DNA of 64,000 bases, taken from positions 19,236,211 to 19,300,210 of the forward strand of contig CM075104.1 in assembly GCA_037576195.1 (NCBI GenBank). Direction: 5' to 3'. Of this stretch, positions 28,001-40,000 are shown in pieces. Position 1 is the stretch's first letter, and every line of letters starts with the position of its first letter. The stretch comes from Phytoseiulus persimilis. Its lineage: Eukaryota; Arthropoda; Arachnida; Mesostigmata; Phytoseiidae. A model generated the notes under the pieces. The model saw only the letters and a list, made by a program, of their open reading frames with translations, did not search any database and was not told the DNA's origin. The position numbers and the translations under genes are program-made.

Positions 28001-31000
28001 CGCCGCTCGCTGTGCGTACCGAAAACGCCAACGCCGACGTTCTTCTGCTCGCTCACTCAGTCCGTCGCAATTTCTCTCTCATTTCATCTCGGTGTCGCGC
28101 GGCCCGTCGTCTCCCTCGCTCTGTTGCCGTAGTCGGAGAGAAGATATAACACCCTGCGGACTGGCGGCAATTACTCGGATTGGGGCCATGCAAGGAAAGC
28201 CATTTCGTCGGCTTGCGAGACGCAGTTACGCACTCGCCGTCGGAAGCAGCTCGGCCGCCGCTCGTATACCAACATATGGCCGGGTGGCTGACCGAGGCTG
28301 TGGCAACGACATGACGGATGCCTCTCGTTTACTGATGCCCTAACCTCCGTCCCGAGACAACCCTTCCGAGCCCGCATCGCACAACAGACCCGCCCGATCC
28401 TTCCATTCTTTTCGAGCGTTCTCGGGGAATTGGCTCGAGCACCGTGGGAAGCGGAGACTCTAGATGAAAGTCATGATCGCTCCATCGGGATGCGACGGAG
28501 CTGGAATGCTCGTGCAGGTCATGCTCGCTGTAGGAGTCTTTCTGCGGACGAAGGGGTTCGCGAGACTTCTGTTGATAGTATCCGGATTTGGTTCAAATCC
28601 GTCAATGTAATTAGCCCTCCGCTAGAAACAAATCCGCTTGCCATTATAATCCGGATCTCAGTGTTCACTAAATCTTTGTCTCCGCGCGTGCATCGAGCGC
28701 CGGGCTCAATCCGCTGACTCAGTCGCCACAAGGTGGAAGAGCGAACGCGGGCAGGAGGTATGGCCGGGGGCGGGGCGGGGAGGGGACTGGTAATGCGCCC
28801 GATGTGCGGCGGCTGCGTTTCGCGAAGCATCTCCCGCTCCTGATATGCATACAGTGAGCTCTTGCTGGTCTGCTAGTTCGCAGTTGCATACCGAATGTGT
28901 TGGCTCATATGTATATAGTAGTCGGTTGGTCGTTTCGATAGTTCCCGCGTGGAGTCAGTCCGCATGATTGACTCGCCCATGGTGAACTAGCGCTAATCGT
29001 CCACCGGTGTGGCACGGAACGATCGACCAACTTTCCTATTGGGTCGGGCAACAGCTTCGATGGACGCAATGCCTCAAGATGGATGGATAGATGACTCGTC
29101 CGCTGGAAAGCTCTCGGGGAGAGCGCGAGCACATGCGGAGCGGTACTAGGAGGATTAGCGGCTGAGGCTCAGCTGATCTCGTTCAGTTGTGTGCACATGT
29201 CCTTGTTAGTTGAAATGGATAACCGCCCGCCTGCCCGCCCGCCCGTCCGCCATCGAGCTTTCGAGGAGATAAGCCAAAGCCAACGATTTAATTGCACTGC
29301 CATGCTGACTCTTTCCGATCCCCACTCAGATCCCTCGAGTTGCTCTTCGTTGCGGCCGGAAAGCGAAAGCCCGATATGGTCATGGCTTCCGCGGGAGTCG
29401 GAGGGATGACCCTGACACGCAGAGGGGGAAGGGACTGCGTTGGATTGCGAGCTGAAACAGGAAGTTCCCTCGCTTGAAAGCGCTCCGAGAATCGAATTGG
29501 TCTTAGGAAACGAATATTAATAGGAGCTATTCCAAACGATGGTTAATCCTCGCCCCGTCGCACCCGTCTCTTGAGACCATCTTTGTCCAGCGGCAGTCAG
29601 CCAACGATTCATGGCTGCACTCAGAGTCCGAGTCGGAGGTTTTCGAATTGACATCCGATCAGCCCGGGAGCTGCGTCCTCGATTCTCCTCCGATCGCCCG
29701 TTTTGAGTCAGCCGTCCGTCGTCGACGAGTCAGCAACTTGTGCCACGAAATCGCTTTTTGATATCGAGGGTTATGCTGTCAAGGCTCCCATTCGGAAAAC
29801 TGTTTTCGGATGTCTCGGAGAAGTCGACTCCGGAGGAGTTTTCAGACTTCTCGCCAGATTAGCTCTGCCTCGAGGGTGGTAGTCTATTGGGAGGCTTGAA
29901 CCCGACGCAGTTCTGGGATTCGGGCTCTCGTTTCCCCTCGCAGGTTAGCCGGGAAATCCGCAAGTTCCGGAAGCAAATCCCTGCCGGCAACCGGACGGTC
30001 GGTTTCGAAATCCAGCTTTTGTGCTGCTCGTTCTCCGGGAATTCCAGAAGACACTCGCAGAGAGTTCGCGCGGCGACCGTTCAGTAGAAAACCACCGGCC
30101 GGGAGACCAGAGGGACATCCAGGCTGGTGGACCGGCAGCGTTTAGTGGCAAAGCGTTTCTCGATGGTGTTAGATTCTGTTCAGCACTCGAGTCTCCAGAG
30201 AAGAACACTCCGGTCCCTCCTTCGTAGCTATTGAGATTAGCAAGTCAAATATTCGCGGTCGGCTAGCGGCCGGGGACGAGCGAGTCTTCACCATCTGCCG
30301 CACTTCGAGGACAAGCTCTGGCGGTCACCTTGCCGACGAGACGTCTAGAGCCTCCTCATGCATTGATACAGGACAATTTCAGATTCCCGTTGCTTCCGGT
30401 CCGACAAGGCTTCCCTAAAAGGGGAGCTGCTGCTGCTTGCCAGGCAGCGGCGGCGGCCTTAGGATACGGGTCAGGACGGTGACCCCTGAGCGGCCGAGGA
30501 GAACCAGAGGGGAAAAGGAGGGCTCATCCGCGAATCCTATGGTTATCATTTGAAGGAACTGGCACTCCATAACCGGTGACCTTTCCTGTTCGCCGGTTCC
30601 GAAGGTTGCTCAAAGGCCGAATTAGAGGGTCTTGCTTCAGTCCCCCAACAGCGCAGAGAGGGGTCCAAGGATACAAGGGGGCGAGTAACCGAACCGGGCA
30701 GGGTGGAAGGGGCGGGGCGGCGGGCGGTTTGAGAAGCTTGGCCGATGCTTAGGATGGATCCGGTTCGGTGGACCAAACTTAATGAGACGGGTCGTTAAAA
30801 TTCTCGGATCTCCATCATGCGGGTTTGACGAGGCAAGCAGAACGATGAAAGCGACCGGATAAGAGAGTGGAACGGAGACGCGAGGCTCTCCTCTGAATTC
30901 CTCCTCGGTTAGCCTGGAGACGACGCGCAAAAAAACTCGAATGGCTTGTGAATTTACATGACTCCGGAGACGCCTCGCGGGCGATTTGCTTGACTCCCCG

Positions 31001-34000
31001 ACGCGTATCTCGCTCCCCTTTCAGTGGAGCAGCTTTCTTGGCTTCACTAACTAAACTGACCGTGGTCACGACACGACGCATGGCCTCGTTGAGCCTGTTC
31101 CGAGCCGAGATCAACGGGACGGCGCGGCGTCGGACGAGAACGTTGGAGGAGGGACGAGTGATTAAGAAGAAGAACGAGCCGGTAGACGTCGGTGCTGCGT
31201 AGTTCACCCGGCGTTCTGATTTTACTCGCACGGACTCGACCGTGGGTACCTGTATTCAGGCTCGAAAAGGATCGTTCCACCGTCCTCAGGGCTCCAATCG
31301 ATGTTCGGCGACGAGCCCGATTCCAGGAATAGGACACCGCATAAGCGGGACACCTTTCGGCAAGCGCTCGGACTGGACATTTCGCTGATAACGGACCAGC
31401 GGTCGCGGCCAGCTTGTTGAACCCCGAGTCTCACCCGATATTGAACGCCACGGAGTCGCTGATATGCCGCCGTGTAGGGTGGAGACTGGTTGCGGTGATG
31501 ATCGCAACCGGAGCCTAATCGCATCTTTCATTGGTTCCGCTCCGGTTGCGGCATTTGTCAGACGCTGCACCACTCTCGTCCCTGGGTCGTCGTTTCCACC
31601 TGATGCTGCAAACGGCGGCGTGAGGAGAGGGGGGGGGGGGGAAAATCCAGCGTGACATCGACTCCCGACGTTGAATACTGAAAATCATCCGATGAACATC
31701 ATTGAAACGCAATCGTTGTTTCCTCGCTCCCAACATGATTCGGTTCTTCCGCAGGGTTTGCGATTGTACCAACCAACCGTTTCGGGACAGGAACCGAAAA
31801 ATACGTTTGCAGTGTGCCTCGATGTCGGTGCAGCGGGGAGTCCATGTGGTGAGAAGTGGTCGCCATCGTGAGGGGACGTCGCGGATAACCGTCTGTTGGA
31901 CTAGTTTGCGCGCTTGTTGAATACGCTCATTACTTCTAACAAGATCGTTATAGCAATCTTTGTGCTGGGTATGCGACAAGCGGCCTGTCCCAGTATTAAT
32001 TACGCCAAGTGGCGCACATCTAACCGCCAGTCAGTCTCTGCTTACATTGCTTCCAATGCGATAGCGGTGAGTGACGGGACTGGGGATTACGTCAAACGCG
32101 GTGTCGTCCGGCTACAGAACGGCGGACACCGTCGGTGCGGACCGCGGTCGAGAACACAGCAGCAAAGGCCCCAGTCAGTCGGTCGCTGCCCGGGGGCGCA
32201 ATGAGAAGTGTCCGCTGCTTAGTTCCAGCCGTAGTTCATGTCGGGGCGGGCGTTCGATCGCGAAAACCGCGGGGCGTTCGGAACGCGGGAAAGATAAAGA
32301 GCGAAGGATGAGGCTTTGGGAGATGGGATGAAGCGAATGCCTTCATGTCAAGTGGGCGTTTCTCCCCAACGAAATAGGAGGACCAGGCCGACGAGGGCGT
32401 TTCACGGCCTCGGGGAGTCCGTCGCCGTGCGGCCTTCCGATCCGATGGCCGCCGGTCGAGTGCTTCACGGACGGTCTGATGGAGATGAGATTAAAGGACG
32501 ACCACGATGAGAACTTATTGACCGAGGGAGAAAAAACGAACTCCCGGAGAAGCTTCATCGGTGGGGCTTATGTGGAGACAGCGTAATCAAGGGTTTGCCG
32601 AGCTCGCCGGGTTTCGGGCACAGCCGTTTTCAGGTTGTTAATTTTGAACACGATTTTCAGGAGTCTCGTAAAATATCGGTGATTAGAGAAGCTTGTTCCT
32701 CCGTCGACGACAGGATCCCCTCTTCGTTGGCTGTGGGCTAACGCTGGTTTCGCTTTCCAGGTACGATTCTACTGCCGAACCAAGACGTCTACGAGAACAT
32801 CCTCCGATATGCCGTGAAGAATTTCGACAGTCCCCTGTTCGACGTCCGACTGGTGACCATGAAACTCAGCAGCGTCGACTTCGTTCAGATCAATATGAAA
32901 GGTTTGTGCTGCTGTCTTCCTACATCCTTCCAACCCTCGCTCGGGTCGGGCAGTAGCTCCGGGAGCCGTTTACACATGTGGAATCGGTCCTTGGATGACT
33001 CCCAATCAAAAATCTTTGATTCGATTTCCTTCCTCTGCGATTGGGTTTCGTCCGAGGTCGACCTCCTGAAAATTTTCTTGGCCACGGTCCTGTGTCTCCG
33101 ATCATCACTGCCTGGACTTGAAATCATGCAAGGACTGATCTCCTTCCTCAATTTCTCCCGTGTAGTTGAAATCCCGTGAAATGTCCAGACACAGACGGGC
33201 TGCCCGCCCGTTAGAGATGCTCGAGTTCCGAAACTCCGTTTTCCTTGAGTGTTCGACACCTGCCTGTTCAGGAGGGCTCATCCGTCGCTGTAGGAGCCTG
33301 CTCGACGAATTGAGATCTCACGCTAGCCTTCAGGCCCGCGGTAAAACTTCGACCAAGTCCAGTAGTCCGCGCGGAAAAATCATCTCGTGTTCGAAGAATC
33401 TCTCCCCGAGCTCAGACGAGCAAGATGGCAGAGCCTGCCGGAAAACCGGTGGACAGACATTCGAGAGTGATATTCCGACGATTACTGCCGACTCAGAGCA
33501 TCTCACCCCTGAACGAGCGAACGTGTCAGTGAGTGATGGATGGTTCAGCACCATTCATTCCAACAGGAGGGTGTCATTCGTTCCCACCTTTTCCATATGT
33601 CAACGGTCGTCTGTGGTCGCTACGCCTCTCTATCGCCAAAGAACAGGGAAGCGCAGAGTGTGTCTATCGAGCGATGGACGGTCGTCCGTTTGGGAGTTAG
33701 ATCCGCGGGCCGGCGGAGGTCGAAAACAAAATAATCGGGTGGAAGACCCATTCATCCAGAGGGACTCGGCGGGCTGAGAGGAGTGTCGAGCGATGAATTT
33801 CCGAAATGGGGCCCAGCTTCACGCTACTTTTTCATTTCCCCCTCCCGCGACCCCTTCTCCTGCGGCTACTTTTTTTTCCGTGCCCACCTACTTCCGGTAG
33901 AAGGGAATTCGTTTCCCTTCCCGGGCATCTGGAGGGCGGAACGGAGTTTGTTCCGTTTAGACTGTCAAGCAAAGCAACCGGGCGTGAAAGCATAAGGAGA

Positions 34001-37000
34001 TTCGAGTTGAGTTCTTTCCACTTTCCTCTTCCAACAACAGAACAACTCTCGTCAAAGCCGCGGCGCGCAGTTAACCGAAGTGGAGCTCCGAGCTCTCCGT
34101 GCGGAACGGTGTGGTCGATGTGGTTTTTGCGGAGCAGGCAGAAGCCCAGTCCGAACTTCCCCGCTCCGAGCTCTCATTTGGAGCGCGCTTCTTGCAGTTT
34201 GCGTCCGGGTTTGTTGGAGTGGGTGATACAGGGATGTTTGATTGCTGGATCCACACGCTGCGCCGCTCATGCCTCCCGTAGTTCTTCCCCACGGCAAATC
34301 GCGATTCAGAGGATTGTTTACTCTTCGTGAAGAAAATCATGGACATGAAAAGAATCCTGACATGGAGCTCTCTCGGAAATGAGCAACAACTGCAAACGTC
34401 CGGCTCGATTTGCATTGGTCGCCTGTTGAGTCTCCACGGTCGGGATTCGGAGCAATTTCATCGAGATCACCCGCAATGGCCGGGTTTCGTCCCTGAAGCT
34501 CGCGACTCCGCTTCTGGAAGTGGAGCAGCCAGGCGGAGAGCGATCGACAATGCCGGCTGATCTGTCGGTCGTCCGCGGGCCGGCCGGATCGGATCGACGG
34601 AGTCCCCTTGAGAGTCGGCGCAAAAGTCATTTCGGTCGGAGAGTGCTGTTTTATTGGCCAATAAAGCCCAATCTTTGAACAAGGTACATCGAGGGCGTAG
34701 CGAATCCCGATTGGGAAATCCACCTTTTCTTCCTCCTCTCCCCTTTCACCCGAAATATCGGAATTGCATCATCATCTTCTTCTTCCCTCCAATTCCGCCG
34801 ATGCCTCCTATCCTATCGAGCGGAGCGAAGGTGCAGGGTTCGAAGCGTTTCTGTACTGAGCCGTGTTCCGAAGTGTTTCAACCAAACTACTTAGTGACTC
34901 ACAGATGCACCCGGGCTCATCCAGGGGCTCCCGGAAATCAGCGGGATTAGCAGACGACACGAACGACTCGCAATTTTCGACACCCTTCAAGCTCAAGATC
35001 AGCGGATCGCTCGCGCTCGTGGTCGGGGGATCTGGACGCGAGACTCACTCACGGCTCGAAACTAAGAGAAGCTTTAATTGGGCACCGCCGTGTAATTAGC
35101 TGAGACCGCGTGGGGCAGATACTGTTCGCTGACCATCCTGATTGTCGGATAGAGCCCCAGACAGACCAACGCACCAACGGACGGACAGACCGACCGACTC
35201 CTGCAGGCTGAGAGCAGTCAGCGAAGTGAATATTAGTTGCAAGGTTGCACTAATTATACGGAGCTATCCGCCCCCACTTCGGGGTCCCGCCATGCAGACA
35301 CCGTTTGGATTTTCAGGCACGTAAGAGCACCACATGGCGACCACCCCGCCCCTCGTGCCGTCTAATCCGACAGCCATCGCATCGAGACAACGGTCGGTGG
35401 ATACGCCTGACGGTTGTGAGAACGGCGACTGGGTCACAGTTTCGGCAGGTCTCGCGATGTTGGTGTTGGACTAGGTGGCACAATTTTCACCTCTCATACT
35501 CATCCAATTAGACTTGGCCCGCCGCACGCTCTGCGGTTCACAGCGGTCGTTGTTCACAGCGATCGGGATCTCGACACTACGGTGGATATTCATCGTCCCG
35601 AGTTCATTCAAATTCGGCCCTAATAGAATGAATGCGAGGCTGAGCTGTCCTCGGTTCGGTAGCATGAGGCAGGGCCGAGACCGGGGCAGTCGGGCGCTTG
35701 GTCCAGAGTCCTGCCCGGCGAGAGCCCAGCTCCACGCTTGCGTGGCCCCGGGTCCTTGCAAGTGAGGCTATCGGTTAACGGGTTCGTTTCTCTATTCGTT
35801 GCAGTATGCCAGATGATGCGTGAAGGAGTTCTGGCCTTCTTGGTCGCACCCGACGCGGCGCCCGCGCTGAGGGAAATGCTCATCTCCTACTCTTCACACT
35901 TCCATATTCCCCTCGCAACTTCGCTTTCGCCGAGGAGCTTCACTCGGAGCGAGTACGCAATCTCTACGCAAGTTTCCGTCGCGGAAGCCACGGCATCCCT
36001 CCTTCGTCGCTACAGGTGGTCTCAAGTCGCCTACGTCTACGATGACTCAGCCTCCCCCGATATTCTAGGTGAGCAGCGTCCGTTTGATTTTTCCTTCCAG
36101 GGAACTAATTTTCCTGCACCGGGTTCGGGGGGACCTCCTATCGAGCGGGAGCCGATGGAGGAGGAAAAGTTGTCCTGGAAAGCTTGTTCAAGTATTTTGC
36201 TGGCACCGGCTGCGCACAACAACGATAAGTTGGACTCGTTCGCCCGCCGATAAGAGAGTATTGGTGAAGCGTCTGGATGTCGCCAGCCAGGCAGTAGGTC
36301 AGGAAGCTCCGGGACAAGCGAGGCGCTTCTCGATATCGGCTTCCCCGGGACGGCTTCTTTGTCGCTGGCCGGACACTGTGAGCCAACTTTGAGCAGGGTA
36401 CTTTCCACTGCGTCGCACCCACCACAAGCACCGAAACCCAAGCACTGGTGACAATGTTGACGGCCGTCTACGGCTGGAGACAATCGGTCGATCTAGACTC
36501 CCCGGGAATACCCCCGAATAATAACTGGATACCTCTTCCGATGCCATCCTGGAACTTGGTGTGACTTCCGTTGTGCCTGCATGAATGACTGAGCGGGAAA
36601 AAGCGAGCTCGGTCGCCGTGAAGTTGGTTCAGGCCAGGAAAAAAACGTGTCTCACAATTAGCGGAGACAAACGGGTCCCGTTGAAGTTCACGGGATCTCT
36701 CGAGCTGAACACTCAGGCGAGCTCGCGGGTGACCATTCGAAGCCCTCGATGGAGCAACCAGCGAGTTGGTCGGTCAGCCGCGGGCCAGCCGCGTCGAGTT
36801 TGCCGTCACGTCCTACGTAATGGAGATGCTCTTCGCTGTCGCCAACTGTCCTGAATACGAACTTTTGCAAACTCCACGGATCGCGCAGAGCGGCTAAGCG
36901 TGAGCTCAACTCGCCTCGCCTGCGTCGAATCCGCGTCGAGCGCAGACTTGATCATTACCGATGAAAATATGCAAATTCGTCTCTCACCAATTCCATCGTT

Positions 37001-40000
37001 TGTGTCATTAACCCAGTCAGCCTGACTGGCAGCCATTGTTGGGAATACCGCGGCGGGAAGCCGTTGAGTCGGCGGGGATGACGGCCGTTTCGACTCGGAA
37101 CGATCCGATGATTCAGGACTGAATCCCGGAGAGGATGCATGCAGTTTTTCCGCCGTCGAGGACGAGGAAGTTGTCTGGTGTTGCTCGCATTCAGCATTTT
37201 TTGCGTTCTGATTGCTACAGAGCAACATCATCTCGCGCGCGAGTAATTTGAACGTGGAATTGATTGCTCAGACATGAATAATTGAGCATCTGTCGAAGGA
37301 TGCGCCGTCGTCAGACTGAGCCATGGAGTCTCTGTCTTTGAAGGAGTGAGAATAGACAACAACCCGGCGAGCTCATGACGGACGAGTCTGCGTTTACTTC
37401 ATCGCCATGACAGCACGTAGAACACCTCGCGATCGCTGGCGCGTTCTAGCCTTGGATGCTTATCGGTCTCGGATGTGAAATCGCGAGACTTCAATGGGAA
37501 CAATCGCGGTCCGGAAACTTGAAATGGCACTTCAGTTCATTCCGATCATGTTCATGAAAACTGCATTGGAACCTAGTATTCAAAGCAGATCGCAGCTCTC
37601 AGGAAGATAGGGCTCCTTGCTATTCACTCCTCGCGATTCGCATCAAGAAAGCCTTCGGTCTCCGGACTCGTTTACTTCAGAGCACCAGCTCGTCGAGAAG
37701 TACCATAACTTCCCGCAGTCGAGCGTGCACGCATCCACTCCATGGGAAAATGGACTTCATCGGCCAGCAGAAATGCAGATACAACCTCCGCCGCGAGGAG
37801 GGTCTCTCCTATATCGTGAAGATCGATTGAGATTAGCTGTTGACTGCATGACCAGCGTGATAGAGACCGAGTTCGCCAATAACTGACGCTTCTATTAAAC
37901 GGGCTCCCTTGAGTTTCGCGGCTTGTGCAGAGCTGCTTCAGAACCTGATGGAAGACGGTCGGCCTGGTATGACGACGGCGATCGTCGCTCTGCACATCAT
38001 GAAGATACCCTGCTGTTCTGTCGGGAGACCGAGAAGAGAGAACCAGCTCATCAAGAAGCGGCTGGCTGATGCATGCGGCAGACGGTTTGTTTGTTTGTCC
38101 GTTCGTTCGTTGTTCGCCAGCTCGGTTGGTGTTGTATCACTTCTTTTGTGGCTCTCGTTTGCTCATCGTTCTTTCATATTGTATCGCCTCCTCATTCCTC
38201 TAGCTTTGTATTCATATTACGAGGAGGACAAAAATTAACGCATTGTTGATCCGCTCCCATCTGACCAAACGACTGACCGACTTGGCTGGCTGACCGCTCG
38301 AGTCTGAATGAGCAAACGTAACGCACCGGCCCGAGCAGATTAATGAATACATGAAATGATATACGAGACAGATTCATTAATGACCCAGATGGATGGCGTA
38401 GGAGAGGGGCGGACCGTCCCTTCTCGCTCTTCCCGAGGTTGTTGACATCAATCGACCTTCCGATTGCCATCATCAGAGGGCGACCACGTGCGCGGTTGCC
38501 CAAACACAGTGTCCCCTGATTCTGTATCGTGAGCGTCCAAGATTCTGATACATAGACCAGGACAGACTGGGCAGATAGAGTCCTCGCTGCTCGTAAATCT
38601 CGAACATATTACAAGCTTGGAGTGGTATGTTAATCCTCCGTTCTCCGTATCGAGGAGCCAGACGAAAATAGATCGGGGTCGGCCGTTGCAATTCCATGTG
38701 TGAAATCTCGAGCATGGATGATGCGATCGTTGTGAAACGAGAAGAATCACCAACTCAACCGAAGAATGGCGCCACGCAGATCATCAGGTCACCCGCTGCG
38801 GGTGACATGTCGCTACATTGGGCGACTTGAGGATCGGCGAGGGGCGTAACGCCTCCCAACCCTCCTAGACCTCAAGGTTTGCTTCCGTTTTTCAGAGGCA
38901 ATCCAGAACTCCGGAGTGAAGGTTTCCGTAACGAAGAAGGTCAACACCGAAGCAGAGGCTAGTGATGCGGTTCTGGAACTGTCGTCGCTGGGTCGGCTCA
39001 AGCCCGAAAAGATAGAGAAGATCGTCCTAAACGTCAATCGACCCAGTTTGGCCAAGACAGTGCTGTCTGGAATGATCAGGGAAGTCAAGAGCTTCAAGAA
39101 CCTCAACACGCAGTTCATATTCGCGAACCCGGTGAGTAAAGGCACCGCGCTCTCACTTTCGGAAACCTCTCCTCGACCCACCTCAACCTTGGCCTCGTTC
39201 CTTGCTGACAACAGTCCCATGTCCATTTCGTCGATTAGCTAACGCATGAAGTTGACGGTCAGATTACAATCAACTCAGTTCATGAACGTTGCCCTCTCGA
39301 ACCAAAAGTTTCACGCTCCCTCGATTTGCGCTCTGGGTCTGCTTCTAACGGTGAATATGCGAGTTCGGAGCGACATACGGAGACAGCTCACGAGTCCGGT
39401 ACGTTCCCGAGAGGTTTCGGACTACCACTGGTCCCACCGGCCAGGGACGAAGAGGAACTCTAAAATGTGTTTATAGGAGGAAACGGTGGTTGAACGACGA
39501 GACGAGGGAGGAGACGTTTTTGTTCAAACACCGAGCGACCCCTCGCTCGGCCGAGCGACCACTGGTTTCGCATTTTTTCGGTCCTTTTTATCTCGGGTCG
39601 AGCGGTCTCTCGCCGCAGCTCCAACTGCCGCCCCGGTCGCGGTCCTGGCCTGTTCCTTTCTTGCCCGCAACGAGAACAGATTCAAAGTTTTTACCGCGCG
39701 GACCAAAGGATGGCCGCACGAGCACCGCAAGAGGCGATCGACGGGATCGAGAAGGACGACTTCGACGATGAGAATGGTCGGGCTTTCGTTCTGACTCTTC
39801 CTTGTCGGGATCGCGAGAGAAAACCACGGAGGCGGCCCTCTCGTGAATGCGGCTGTTCTCCCGCGGAGCTCCCACTCTCACAACGAACCTCGCTTCCAGG
39901 TATCCGATGACTTCTGGCAATACATCCGTTTCCGTGACGCCGGAAGCAGTCTGAACGTGACCGCCTTCCGGCTCGTGGATTCCGAGTTGCCGCACGTCAC

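Larger units (their letters stand above)
4085..32760 (+). other. Intron 1 of the receptor gene (28,676 bp)
   Basis: It begins GTAAGT and ends TTTCCAG, and separates the signal-peptide exon from the ATD exons. It is about ten times longer than any other intron in the gene and makes up over 60 percent of the span. It contains several tetranucleotide arrays, GA and CT tracts, homopolymer runs, two related 14-bp tandem repeats and a G4-type run, listed separately. No transposon protein was recognised. Two exon-like segments near 26.0-26.7 kb are noted as weak candidates. Long first introns often hold enhancers, but no element could be identified by eye. Confidence 0.85.

Noticed and set aside
33166-33777. 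203-codon open frame in intron 2
   Set aside because: Ser/Arg-rich with no domain; it does not use an ATG at its start and does not fit the receptor's phase pattern.
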